A stretch of DNA of 64,000 nucleotides from Strigamia acuminata (GCA_949358305.1 OX442316.1:2418001-2482000); one strand, 5' to 3'. Numbered from the stretch's first letter, positions 18,526 through 30,691 are shown. Translations and numbers: made by a program. Notes: generated by a model from the sequence alone, not told the origin.

Positions 18526-19126
18526 CTTTGTCAAATTTAGTGTTATCCCTTTCTCCTTTAATACTATCAACACTTCTTTTAGTCTCTTATTGTGCTCTCC
18601 TCCTGGTTTGCCTTAGATATCTTTAGTCATTTATAAATGTCAACTTGTATTCACAAGTCAACTTTTTGCACTGCTCTCCGGTTTAGTTTTTCGTATTGTG
18701 CTGCAGCGCTCTTGTAGTTGGACCATCTAAGTACTAATTATTTGCGTAAATGATACTACCTGTAATACCTTTTGAAAAATCTGTCTCTTTACATTTTTAA
18801 CTCGTCTATCTCTATATCTGGAAGTTCTCTCATCTTCCATTTCCATGTAACGATGTCTTACAGAACGGGTCTTGTTATCAAAATTTTTATTCCTTTGAAA
18901 AAATAAAATTTTAAAAATTGAAATTGTTTCGAATGGCAGTGTTTACGATTACGTGACGTTACACTGAAATGAAAACGAGTCTCTCGGGGATGTTTGTTTC
19001 CTTTGGAAGAAGTTGTTGGTCCAGATCTGCACACAGAAAACGGTCAAATCCAACCTCAGAAACAGCTTTTAGTTTCATTTCTCTTCAAAATTTAATGATA
19101 GAAGTTTGGAGTATTCCAAACTGATA
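18526..19126. other. Intergenic, nothing recognised
   Basis: About 600 bases of AT-rich DNA without a supported gene, repeat array or RNA gene. Confidence 0.5.
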
Positions 19127-19488
19127 CAACGTTGCCCAAACTTCTATCGGTTGAGCCGGATTACGCCTAACTGTGGACTGTGCTGTACTAAGCAGAAAAA
19201 TAATTCTGTTTATTTTCAATGGATTTCAGTGTAAAAAGTAATTAGAATGATCGATTTTATTTTATTGGTAATAAAATGTTTATTTAATTTGCTAAATTTG
19301 CTGTTTTCCCTTTTAATCAATCACACAATGTCAGCAGAGTTTGATGGTTTCTTTTGGCAGGTAAACAAAGGTTTAGTTTTTTATTGGTTGTTTTGCCTAG
19401 TTAGATTACAATTCTGGTATTATGGGCTACTTTTTTGTGCCACTACACCAGTGACACGGCTCAACCAATAGGAGTTTGGACAACGTTG
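19127..19488. mobile_element. MITE, 32-bp inverted ends
   Basis: The left end 19127-19158 (starts CAACGTTG) and right end 19457-19488 (ends CAACGTTG) are inverted repeats with a few mismatches. Internal text (aattctggt, ttttttgtg, cactacacca) resembles the MITE at 31079-31484, so they seem to be one family. It is non-coding. Confidence 0.6.
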
Positions 19489-20305
19489 GAGTCTCGCCAG
19501 AGTGGCAATTTTGGCCCGTGGTTCCATTTCATCGAGTTCAGGTCTATTCCAACAACTATTCCAATTTTTTCAAGCATTTTTGATTCCGTGTGTTCACCGC
19601 CTTATCATTTCCTGGTAATTAAGTTTAAAAGATTGGTATCGCAACCACACCTTATCCCTTCATCGAGGAAAATAGTAACAGAATTTATTTTAACAGCTAA
19701 TTGTGAAATTATGAATGAAAACAATTCCCAGAATTTTGAAGTAAATAAAATTCCTTTGTTTCATCAGAAAAATAATTAACCCAATATAAATTATACGTAA
19801 TAAAATGTGAAAGGAGAGTGGGAAATTCATCACTAACATTTCTACTTTATTTGACGCATTATGATAAAGGGAAAGTTCCTATCGTACACAATATTTCGCA
19901 TAATAAATTGTCAATGCTTTTATGAATCCAGCTACTGTTTGATGGTCCCAGAAAAACATCTAGCAGTCGGCTCCCACTTGTCTTTTAACACTAGAACGGC
20001 TAGACCGGTCAAAATGACCAGCACAGCTGTTTAAACCAGCTGTAGCAATAAACCCAATGGGTTTCCAATAGTGTTTTTTTTTTCACTTTAATCAGCATTT
20101 TTCTGAAACCAGTGAAAATAACTGGGTATACGTTTACAACACGTGCATACAACGTCTTGTTTTAAAACAAAAATGGATGGGACTTAATAAAACCGGATAA
20201 AATTAAAATGGAAATTTTGATATCAGACACATGCAACTTTGGATAGATCTGGTTCCCTGACATAGATGATTAAACTATATCTAGCCATTCACAAAATGCA
20301 TACCG
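19489..20305. other. Intergenic, nothing recognised
   Basis: There is no supported gene. A 60-114-codon open frame at 19435-19779 has no coding features and runs into the MITE. Confidence 0.45.
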
Positions 20306-20560
20306 TACCACCTCGTTTAAACACCCAGGTTCATTATGACGCCGGGCCCGATTTAGCGCCGGGTAGTCATCAGCGATTTACGGAATTGGCGCCGGCCCCG
20401 ATTAAGCGCCGAGTTCCCAAAAATCATCGATTACTTGCTAATAAATGGTGATTTTTGCAGAAAAATCACTAATTTTTCAGTTATGTGCTGGGCCCGAATA
20501 AACGCCGGGGGGGAGTTTGCTCTAAAAACTATTAAAACCAGGCGTTTAAACGAGGTGATA
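20306..20560. mobile_element. Small MITE with about 25-bp inverted ends
   Basis: The left end contains ccacctcgtttaaac (20309-20323) and the right end gtttaaacgaggtg (20544-20557). Inside are GC-rich motifs such as gcgccggg and ggcgccgg in an AT-rich neighbourhood. No clear target duplication was found. Confidence 0.45.
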
Positions 20561-22330
20561 CAATATATATATATATACTAGTATATATTACTGCACATTA
20601 TGGCACATTAATTTATTATTTAGGCAATAAAACTTAGTAAATTATTATTTTCTCAATGGGTCATTATCACCGGTTTTAGACGTTGTAGATAGAAGGAAAT
20701 TCCAGCTTCTCTGTAATAAGTGTTAAAATCTAAACTAATTTTTTTCTAGTGCCACTTAACTACTAAACAGTTTTCTGAAGTGGCCGCTCATCCCTAAAAA
20801 AGCCTATCGTCGTTGTAACGAAGCGTGACAGCATTGTACAAGTAGTGAAATCGGGTTATTACATAAGGACAGTGTTATATTAGATCGGCAAAAAATTCTT
20901 ACTCATCGTAACCTGGAAGCAAAAAGTCATTATTCATTGTTTTCATATTGTCATAAGGTGGTAAAAAAAAGATATCAATTAGATTAGAAAAGAATGATTC
21001 GTTTATGACCACAAGTTTTCCTTCAGTTAATCATATAGTTTAGTTCACGTGCAAAAAGCCATCAGGTCAGTGAGCGGTGGGGAAAACCAGGTTTTGTTTA
21101 CTTCTCTGTTGGCATTCTGAGTTTTTGTTAGTGGGTAGATCATTTGTCGGTAAAAATAAATAATCATATATTTAGAATTTTTATGTTTCTATGTTCTATA
21201 TATAAATTTGAGTTGTTATTTTATTTTTTTAATTTTTTTTTGACATTTGATGTTGGCTGGTATCATTGTTATTATCTTGAGTACAAGATTATAATTTTGA
21301 AGTTATCAAGTGGTTTTGTTATCAAGAATAAACAAATCAGAGAAGTGGGCAGTGACGTTTGTTAAATGCTAAGAATTTGACATTTTATTTTACTTGCATA
21401 TTTTATAATGGATGTACTAAAATTGTCTAAAATTTATCAAAGGTGTCTAAACATTAGACTAAATTCGTTTAAAGCTAAATTTGAAATTTGAATTTAAAGT
21501 CCGTAAGATGTGGCTAAGTTTATTTAAAATTTATTACAACTTGATTAAATTAATTTAAAAAAACTATAAATTGAGCTTAATTTAATTTATCATTAAAAAT
21601 GTCTAAAAATTGAACAAAATCGCTTTAAAATGTCGTTTGTTCAGTATTCGAGTTTTATTGACCCTTAAATTCCAATTTTATAATCCATGTATAATTAAAA
21701 TGAATTATCTTCCCATCGCAAATAACCGGCTAGGAATTTCCAGCGCCACCTGATAAGCAATTACCTGATTCTACATCCTCCTTCCGAATCCACCCACTGA
21801 GGGACGAGGGCGTAACACGAGGAACTTATTACAATAAAAACAATACCACTGACATCATGTTTGTTGTCTTTTTTCTCAGAAATATCGCGAATAAATGACA
21901 AAAAAAAACACGTTAAAAATATCAACCATAATAATTTTAAAAAAGAAAATTTAATTAAATACAATTTCATAAAATCATATTTAAAAAAAAATTAATTAAT
22001 TTTAATAAAAAAAATTAAAAATAATAAAAGTTAAATCCAATTTTTTTTTAATTTTTTTTAGAAAAATTTAATTTTTTTAAATTTGTTTTCTGAAAAATTC
22101 AATTGTTTTTAAATTTAATTAAAAAAAAATTATCTATTTCTTTTTTGTTTCTGTTTTTTTTTTTTTTTAAAAATCCAATATTGATTTAGTGGTCAATAAA
22201 AATGTGCTCGATTATCTGCATCATCGGAAACGTGTTTCCGTAGAGATTTCCGTCTTCGGTTCCCTATTGGCTTTTACGCAGGTCAGATTTCGAATTTTCC
22301 CCCTTCTGATGATGTCAGGATGTGACTAAA
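20561..22330. other. AT-rich intergenic region upstream of NOS
   Basis: Long A/T runs lie at 21960-22170. No gene supported. The last part is the NOS upstream region. Confidence 0.5.
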
Positions 22331-22340
22331 GCTGCCATCG

Positions 22341-22376
22341 TATATAAGACGAAGGAACTGCTTGGGGATTTCATTC
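22341..22376 (+). promoter_or_regulatory. TATA/initiator core promoter of the NOS-like gene
   Basis: TATATAAG at 22341-22348 is followed about 30 bases later by ttTCATTC (22371-22376), which matches the arthropod initiator. The start codon is 50 bases further on, so the 5' UTR would be short and unspliced. Confidence 0.6.
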
Positions 22377-22421
22377 ATATCTGTTTGAGCAGGTTAAGAG
22401 TAAAGAAGTTTAATTATCACC

Positions 22422-25400
22422 ATGACTGTCATTACCGAAGGGAAGAATAGAATGCAGCAAGGCAGTGGAAGAAGAACGCAGGGGGAGAAGAAGAAGGTGG
22501 TGGAAAGGAAAGCGCCGATTGCAGTGAAGAATATTTCGACTAAGAAGATTCACGATGATACGCTGCACTTCAACGTTAAGGTTCGAGTAATTTTCATTTT
22601 ATTATTTTGCAATTGATTTTTTTAAAATTCAGTCTAAATTTTGATTCTTACAAACATTTTGCAAATTTCTTGGGCGGAATTTAGAATATCTGAAAACTTT
22701 TAGACTTTTTAAAAACTTTTTTGAGAACATTTACACTTTAATTGAGAAGTTTTAGACTATTTTGGAAGGAAAATAATACGTTCTTGAAAATATTTTAACC
22801 TTTTTTGAAACTTTAAATCTTTTTTTTGGAAGCTGCCAGACATTTATGTCGATTTTTGAAACTTCCTAAAAAATTTCTGCGTGCATATTTTTATATTGAA
22901 ATTTTAAATTGTTTTCGTGTTAATTCAACTTTTAATTAATTAATTAATTCTAATTTAAATTAGCTCCCTTGTTGCAACCAAGGTCTCTGCCTTACCGCGC
23001 ACAGAGAAAAGCTCTTATTGGACACCGACCAGATCGACAAAGACGAAATTCAATCATTTTTCAACGAATTCTACGCCTCAATCAACAAGTAAACAAACTC
23101 AACACCTCAACCAAACCAAAACCAAACTCTAAAATAAATTTTCCCAAACAGGAAAAACACAATCGAACAAGAAGGTCGTGTGCAAAAAGTACTGGAAAGT
23201 GTAAACACTTTCAACGACTACGATTTGACGCCCAAAGAATTGGAATTCGGAGCGCGACTTGCTTGGCGAAACGCACCCACTTCCCTCGCACGCTACGACT
23301 GGGAAAACCTGGCGGTGCTCGACCAACGACACGTCCGCAGCGCTCTAGGAACGTTCACGGCGCTCTGTGAACACATAAAACGAACCAGCGATGGCGGAAA
23401 AATCAGGTAAATAAATACCACTAAATAATAAAGAATTTTTGGTAACAGAAACACCAAAATTTTCTCACATGACCAAACTTTTATAGCTTAGATTTAAATG
23501 GTGTTTTTTTTTCTTCAAGGTCCGTAGTGAGTGTTTTCCCTTCGGATGGATGTCGTGTGTGGAACCGAAGTTTGGTGTCGTACGCCGCTTATCGCCGAGA
23601 AGACAACACGGTAGTGGGTAATCCGGACAACCTCTACCTGACGCAGTTGTGCGAGCGGTTGGGTTGGCGAGGAACCGGCTCCTTCAACGACTTGCTTCCC
23701 GTCGTTGTTAACGAGTCGGGCCGAGACCCGGAAATGTTCGAACTGCCCCAAGACCTCGTCTTGGAAGTGGCTTTGCGACATCCCACATTTCCCTGCTTCG
23801 AAGAACTCGACATCAAATGGCCCGCGTGGACGTCTCGTGCTGACCAATTCCTTAAAATCGGCGGTCTTCAATTCCCGGCAGCTCCTCTGAGTCACTTGCA
23901 AATCTCTTCGGAAGTTGCGGACCAAATGCTCATCAACGATGCAAATCTTCTCAAGGTATGCGTCATATCTGTCTATATTCTATATTCAGTGTATAATGTG
24001 AATATTTAACCTCCGTAGAAAGTGGCAGAAGGGATGAACTTGGATACTTCAGTGGTCTCTACGCTGTGGAAGGAACAAGCACTCGTTGAACTCAATGCAG
24101 CGATTTTGTACAGTTACCGAGTAAGTTAATATTGCTAATAAAACATTGCTTACCGTCTAATTAGCGTTGTCTTAGCATTGTCTAACCAGCAATATTTCCT
24201 TTGTTAGAAAGCCGGAGTGTCCATTTTAGATCACCATTTGGCTTCTGAACTCTTCTTGGCCTTCTTCAACAAAGAGCAAAAGCTTCGCGGAGGATGTCCA
24301 GGAGACTGGCGAAAACTCGTGCCAACGATAAGCAGCAGCATTCTTCTGATATACCACCAAGAAATGCTCACCTACAATCTAACGCCAGCTTTCGGATTGT
24401 CTGCCGAAGCGTGGAAGACCCACAAATGGCAAAACAAGCCGGTAGATGCCAATGGAAGAGCCGTTAAACTGAGCTTCAGGAGTGTGGCTAGATCCGTTCG
24501 ATGGTTGGTCAAACCGATGTTGAAAAGAAGCCGCGTGACGGTCTTGTACGCTTCGGAAACAGGAAGATCGGAGTCGTTTGCCGAGAAACTGGCCGCTATG
24601 TTTGGATCTACTTTCAGAGCAGAGTTGAAGTGCATGCATGATTATGATTTGTCTCTTTTGGGACAGAAAGAGCAACTCTTGCTCGTAGTTACCAGCACCT
24701 TTGGAAATGGTGGTTCGCCAGAAAATGGAAAGGTAACAGAAACCAAGGTGCAATAGACAAGGAGCAATGTTTAATATTTTCTTCTCCGATTAGAAATTCT
24801 TCTCCCGGCTGAAGAAAGTTTGCTCTTCTCTCGACGCCAACAACAACAATTCCATGTGCGATAAAGAAATTCGCAATCTCAAGTATGTATTAGAGGTTAA
24901 CCCGAATTGATGGAACATCACGACTAAAATTTTTTACCATTACAGGTTCTCGGTGTTTGCCTTGGGTTCAAGCGCCTACCCCGACTTCTGTCAATTTGGC
25001 TACTTTTGTCACGACAGTCTGGCCGCCCTTGGAAGCGAGGCAATTCTCCCGGTGACAACTGCCGATGAACTCAAAGGCCAAGACAAAGCCTTCTTAGAAT
25101 GGACTCGCAAGTTATTTCCAGTAAGTTCCATCTTGCATACTTTGAAGAGAACATTTTGTTCAATTCTTTATTCTTTAGGCTACTTGCACAGCATTCGGTA
25201 TAGACATTGGTGACAAAGATGCCTTCACGAGCAGTCTAGAATCCGATCTGGAATGGAAAGCCGAAAACAGACGCCTAAACCCTGTTAATCCGGCTTCCGC
25301 TGTCAAGGATGTTTTCATGGGTAAGTCATTTGATTTTATCACCAATTTGGCAAAATTAACAAACATATCTGCACTTGATTCCAGCTCTCTCCAAAACTCA

Positions 25401-26975
25401 CAATCGTCAAATCAATCGCAGTGAACTGCTGGATAGAGACGATCTGCAAGCTTATCGTTCGAGCCGCAAGACTACGTTCTTAAAACTCAGTTCCAGCCAG
25501 AGGCACGAACCTGGAGACCATGTGGCCATTTTTCCAACTAATCCCAGAAGATTAGTCCGCGATTTACTGGCCCGGCTTAATGTACTAGAGGATGCAAACT
25601 CAACCTTTCAAGTTCAGAAACGCGTTCAAGATGGATGGCAACCAGCAAACCGTCTACCGGCTTGTTCGTTAACAATGGCATTCACCAACTTATTGGACAT
25701 AAGTGGTTGTCCTGACCAACAATTCCTGGATGAATTAAGCAAATTCACAAATGATGAAAATGATCTGAAGAAACTGCAGCTCCTGGCTATGGTAATACAA
25801 ATTTTTCTTACTATATAAGAAACGCGACTGATATTTATTGTTCTTCTGGTGTACAGGATGAAAAGGAACACAACGAATGGAGAAACGAAAAACTTCCAAA
25901 TGTACTTGATGTGTTGAAGGAATTTCCGTCCTTGAAACCCGATTGTACCTTCCTTCTGGAACGGCTTCCAATCTTGCAACCACGACTCTACTCCATCAGC
26001 AATTCCCTCGCTTTCGCACCCAACGAAATCCACTTGACAGTTGGTGTGGTCATCACCAACAGCAAAGGTAAAGCAATAATCTACAGGCTAGTATAAGGCA
26101 ATGTCAGAAACCAAAAGGCAAATCCCAGAGGCCGTTCACAAAAAGCCGTATGCCAAAGGCTACATGGCAAAAGCTGTTCACCAAAAACAATATGCCCAGT
26201 AGTGATACAGCTCAATGAGTTTTCACTTTAAGCGGATACAATAAATAATTTGCAATTATGATGCACATCTTTAGAGCTTGATAGACTGTTTTCATGGATC
26301 CATCTAATCATCATTTCTTCTATTAACAGATGGAACTTGCAGCAATTCAGGACTTTGCTCAAATTTCTTGAACGATATACCATTGGGTAGCAAAATTCCA
26401 TATTTTGTAAGACAAGCTGCCCATTTCCATTTGCCCACAAACCCATCAACTCCAGTGCTGATGATGGGAGCAGGCACCGGGCTCGCTCCGTTCCGCGGGT
26501 TTTGGCAACAACGACAATTCGAGATGCAGAAGAACGCTGGCAAAGTCTTCGGAGCGATGAAGTTGTATTTTGGCTGCAGACATCCAGCCGCTGATCATCT
26601 TTTCTACGATGAAACTCAACTCCTTTTCCAGCGAGGTGTTTTGTCTTCGATTGAGACCGCTTATTCCAGATGGAATACCAGTCACAAGGTAAACAATGTC
26701 TTAAATTATAATATGCCTTTTACTCATGAACTTTGTTCTATTCCCATTAGACTTATGTGCAACATTTGTTGTCAAGAGATGCTGACCAAGTTGTAAAGCA
26801 TATTCAAGATGGAGGGCACATCTATATTTGTGGAGACGCAGTCATGGCGGCAGATGTCAGAGCTGTTCTCGAACGGATACTGAAGCAACAAAGCGCTACA
26901 ACTATGCAAGAATTGAAGGAATCCGAAAGGATACACGAAGATATTTTTATAAATGTCGGCAAACGCAGCTTCTAA
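22422..26975 (+). CDS. NOS: Nitric oxide synthase-like protein with Cys-to-Ser heme ligand
   Basis: Thirteen exons, all introns GT-AG with phases that match: 22422-22580, 22964-23088, 23152-23406, 23520-23955, 24019-24120, 24208-24732, 24794-24882, 24946-25120, 25179-25320, 25385-25791, 25857-26067, 26330-26688, 26751-26975; about 1069 residues. The oxygenase domain keeps CX4C, LAWRNAP, RVWN, DHH, GGCPGDW and HQEML. The heme-ligand motif RCIGR reads TSLAR, so the axial Cys is Ser139 (codon 23282-23284). The substrate region GWYMGTE is reduced to HLQISSE and the following segment is shortened. A basic amphipathic stretch (LSFRSVARSVRWLV) fits calmodulin binding. The reductase half is complete: FMN (ASETGRSE, STFGNG), FAD (PRLYSIS, GLCSNFL), NADPH (GAGTGLAPFRGFW, YICGDAVMAADV). 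The FMN-domain autoinhibitory insert is absent. NO synthesis is doubtful; NADPH-linked electron transfer is plausible. Confidence 0.93.
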
Positions 26976-27041
26976 GGGCACTACTTCGGCTAAGCTTAAT
27001 CAAGATGCAGTTATTTATATATCCTATGTACACGATACCTC

Positions 27042-27047
27042 AATAAA
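27042..27047 (+). terminator. Polyadenylation signal of the NOS-like gene
   Basis: AATAAA lies 67 bases after the stop codon, in an AT-rich context. Confidence 0.55.
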
Positions 27048-27060
27048 CTTAATTGTTAGA

Positions 27061-27876
27061 TTATATAACCACTTTTGGTCTTTCTTTTGTTTAATCTACA
27101 GAAATTAATCTCATTTTACTTAATTCATGCAACCACACCCGGCGCAATAACAAATGGAGCGCATTAATGCGCCCAAACGACACCGACATGCACTGAAAAC
27201 AATGACCAACAAACCACATAAAACAATCACACTGGACACTGGTCGAACTTGAGCCGGCCCTAGTGATGTGCTGCGAAGACTTACAAGATCTGTGGATTTC
27301 TTTCTTTTTTTCCAAATCAAGCAAGTACCATGTGGCAGATGGAGGCAGGATGATACCATCCCAAAATCCCGGTAAACACATGCGGCATGCGGCAGGGTAA
27401 TATGATAATTATTCAAACTCCATTTCATTGCAAAAAGAACATGATACCATTCAATCCCTCTTGTAAATGGTACATGGTGTACCATTTAAACTCCATTGCA
27501 AACAGTACATGGTATAATTTAATCTGGAATTTATTTTTGTAATTTTTAATTAAAATTTATAAATTTTTGAAATTACCAAAAAAGTAAATTAGTTCCAATA
27601 TTCTTTTTCTTTTCTTTCCTCTTTTATTTGGAAATTTCATTAAAATCTAGACGGAGTTGGCTGCACAAAATCTTCTATTATTTAAGTACCTAAGTCCAAG
27701 GATGCATCAACACCCACGTTTCCAAAAATCCTCAAGAGGGGCGCTTTAGTTCTTCTCCTGAATAAACAAAGCCCAACAATACACCAATATCTTTCTCTAA
27801 AACATTATTGCAACTTTGAACATGGCTATAAATGGCTGAAAACTCAATTTCTATCTCTGTTTCACACACATGAATT
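27061..27876. other. Intergenic between NOS and aquaporin
   Basis: There is no supported gene. A few imperfect repeats of gtaccattt/atggta occur at 27420-27510. The end of the stretch is the aquaporin upstream region, with no clear TATA box. Confidence 0.4.
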
Positions 27877-28867
27877 ATGACTTCTAGCGGACATTTCCGC
27901 TGTCTCGGAATCACTGACGAAAATGAAATTAGAACGATAAATCTATGGAAATCTCTATTTGCCGAATTCATCGGCTCCTTCTTCCTTGTCTTCGTCGGCT
28001 GCAGCTCGACCGTCAAATGGGACGGCAAGCACTTCCCGGACGCCAACGTCGTGCAAATATCAATCGCCTTCGGTATAACGTTTGCGACCGTCGTGCAGTG
28101 CACGCGCCAGATCAGCGGCGGCCACATCAACCCCGCCGTGTCCATCGGGATGTTGGTGAGGGGAAAGACGAGTCCTGAGCAGTGTGCTTTGTATATTTTG
28201 AGCCAATGTGCCGGTGCAATCGTCGGTGCGGCGCTGTTGAGAGCTTTCACGCCGGCGTCGCTGCACAAGCCGCTGGGTGCGACTTTGGTGGCGGATGACG
28301 TCAGCGGCGTCGAGGCTTTTGGCGTCGAGTGTGTCATAACGTTTGTGCTGGTTTTGACGGTTTTCGCCGTTTGCGATGAGAATTGGGAAGATGTCAAGGG
28401 TCTTGCACCGCTCGCCATTGGTCTTGCAGTGGCCGCTTGTCATTTGTTCGCTGTAAGTCGATTTTTCAATGGATTTATTTGAAACTAAAAGCTAGATTAC
28501 AACTTTGCACAAATAACTAAATTTGTCAGAATTGTAAACTGACCTTCGGCCCTCCCGGTTATCGGTCAACTCTGACGCGCACTTTAATTTGATTTCTTTT
28601 GTCCAGATTCCTTACACTGGGTCCAGCATGAATCCGGCACGGTCGTTTGGTCCAGCAGTGGTTATGAATCGTTGGGATGACCATTGGGTATTGTCAAATT
28701 GTGTTGATAATTCTTTCAAAAAGTTTAATGGAATTAAATTATTTTTTTGTTTTTAGGTTTATTGGATTGGACCTAGTCTTGGAGGTGTGGCGGCGGCCAT
28801 TTTGTATCATTATGTTCTAAGTGGTTCAAAAGAAGAGAACAGATTTCCAAAATGGCGTTGCAGTTGA
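27877..28867 (+). CDS. Aquaporin (water-selective type, DRIP/PRIP/AQP4-like)
   Basis: Exons 27877-28452, 28607-28687 and 28757-28867 are joined at phase 0 by GT-AG introns (GTAAGT, GTATTG), giving 255 residues, the usual aquaporin length. It forms a six-helix channel in the plasma membrane. Both pore loops are present: [10 protein letters not shown] in exon 1 and [15 protein letters not shown] in exon 2. The first helix [15 protein letters not shown] and the family-typical [12 protein letters not shown] segment are also clear. The residue before the first loop motif and the Arg of NPARS fit a narrow, water-selective pore rather than an aquaglyceroporin. Intron positions are compact, as in the NOS gene next to it. 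The exact subfamily (DRIP or PRIP) needs a tree. Confidence 0.92.
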
Positions 28868-29527
28868 TGTCGAAATTGTGATATAATATTTTGCGTGACA
28901 GTTATTAATAAGACCATGTACAGATGCACTATAACTGTAGGCAGTAAAATCGGTTTGTAATGAACTAGCGTTCTAAACACGTGTAAACGGGTGGCATCAA
29001 TTGGATGAGTGTCCGGGCGGGCCCAGGAATAGGACTGGCTATGCGGCATCGTCACAATAACCACGTGGCACGAATGCGTTAGAAAGTGGAGAAATCTCTG
29101 CATTCACCGAGATTCCAACAATCGATCAAATGATCAAACGAGGCTAAATACTAGTACTATGGAAAATGTACAATCAAACGATTAGAAGATTAGTGGTGAT
29201 TTTGGCGGGGACACCTCCATCCCCCTTGGTTTGAGTTTTTTGAGTATTTTGATTTTTTTGAGATTTTAATAAAAAAATGAGGTTTCGGTGGGGAGGGCTA
29301 AAAACGTCATTAAAAAGGTCTCATCCAGTTTAAGCTGTACATTCAAGTTTCGGCTTTTAATCGACCTTTCAATTAAATCGACAATGGAATTGTTAATGTG
29401 GTTACAACGCCAGACGTACAACATATTCATTGGATTCCCCACTGTCAACAATTTGTGGATTGAAGCGAAAGTTATGTTGGGGCAACGCGCAAATGCTAAA
29501 ATCTTTAGACATTGCAGCGCATTCGAT
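28868..29527. other. Intergenic between aquaporin and LRR gene
   Basis: These are the 3' regions of two convergent genes. There is no supported feature; open frames here are shadows. Confidence 0.4.
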
Positions 29528-30643
29528 TCAATTAGTTGCGACTTGCGAAAGAAAATCGTCAGAAAGTATTTGTCTTTCCGAAATGCACAAATTTTCTAAA
29601 CTTTTACATTGTACCAATAATGTTCTCATTTGTTGTTCAGTCATTTGTAATTCGTTACATTGTAAATATAGTTGACGAAGTCTTTTCAAAGAAGCATTCG
29701 TAATATCATCACTTTCATTCGAAATTGAACAATCCTCTAATGCTAATTTCTCTAACATTGGCCAAGCGCGATCTATAAGTCTAATATTGACCTGTTCAAA
29801 TTTCTCCAGAGAGAGATTCGTCAATCGTTGCGGCCACGTGAAAATATTAAAATCCAGATGAGTTTCTTCACCGAAGAACTCTAAGCTTCTTAAATTAGGA
29901 AAAATGGTCCTCACCAAGGGAAGATCCGAGCTACGCATCACTCCGACATGTTCGATGGAATAAGTGCGCGGTATTTTGTGTCTATTCGACTGTTCTGCCA
30001 ACTCAATAAATAATTTGTTCCATTCGAAATGTTGAAACACTTTTAACAGAGGAAGGTTGTTGAGAAGGAACAAATACCCTTCAGCCGTTGTAGCACGACT
30101 ATGTCCAAGAATTAAAAACTCCAGTTTGACACAACGGCTTAGCGAGCGGAGCCCGACGTCAGTAAAAGCACTAGAAAGGATTTCGAGATGTTTCATCAGC
30201 GGACAATTCTCTCCGATTGCAGCAGCAACTTCATCCGTATAACGTTCATGCGCATTCCTCAGGAATAAATATTGAAGTTTGGACAAACTTTGAACAAGTT
30301 TGACTGCAGACGCAATTGTGCAACCACGTAACATGTTTAATTGCACAAGGTTTTCACAAACCTCGCTTATTTTGTCGCAAAGAGGAGTTTTGAACAGATC
30401 AAACATTTCCAAGTGGTGTAGTGACACGGTGCCGGAATTAACGAATATGTTTGAAGGTAAACATTTCTTTGGGGATACGGTATTCGAAATTGTGTCTTCA
30501 AATGGCAGACACAGACGTTCAAATACGTTGTGAATAACTCTTCGAGGTTGACTTGCCAGTTGGTCTTGCATCTCTTCAAGTCGGGTGACTATCACATCTA
30601 AACACAATTCTTCCAGACTCGGAACCGGTTTCGTGCGTGGCAT
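29528..30643 (-). CDS. Leucine-rich-repeat protein, F-box/LRR-like, intronless
   Basis: A single exon of 371 residues from the ATG at 30643, 25-50 bases downstream of a TATA box. The N-terminus (PSLEELCLDVIVTRLEEM, then VIHNVFERLCLP) resembles an F-box-like helical region that starts some arthropod LRR proteins; I cannot confirm an F-box. From about residue 75 there are repeated segments of the type LxxLxxLxLxxC/N, for example CENLVQLNML, LSKLQYLFLRN, CVKLEFLILG, FPNLRSLEFFG, WPMLEKLALEDC, LKRLRQLYLQCN and CKSLENLCIS. No signal peptide or membrane segment was seen, so it is probably cytosolic or nuclear. The cellular role and partners are unknown. It could be one member of a larger intronless family. 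Confidence 0.8.
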   Translation of the reverse strand: MPRTKPVPSLEELCLDVIVTRLEEMQDQLASQPRRVIHNVFERLCLPFEDTISNTVSPKKCLPSNIFVNSGTVSLHHLEMFDLFKTPLCDKISEVCENLVQLNMLRGCTIASAVKLVQSLSKLQYLFLRNAHERYTDEVAAAIGENCPLMKHLEILSSAFTDVGLRSLSRCVKLEFLILGHSRATTAEGYLFLLNNLPLLKVFQHFEWNKLFIELAEQSNRHKIPRTYSIEHVGVMRSSDLPLVRTIFPNLRSLEFFGEETHLDFNIFTWPQRLTNLSLEKFEQVNIRLIDRAWPMLEKLALEDCSISNESDDITNASLKRLRQLYLQCNELQMTEQQMRTLLVQCKSLENLCISERQILSDDFLSQVATN

Positions 30644-30691
30644 GTCGACTGTGTGGCTCTAGGTGCGAATAATGGAAATCTCCAGCTAATT

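Noticed and set aside
23282-23284. Treating the Cys-to-Ser change in NOS as a plain sequencing error
   Set aside because: Neighbouring positions (R to T, I to L, G to A) and the substrate region have changed too, so a single base error does not explain it; reads should still be checked.
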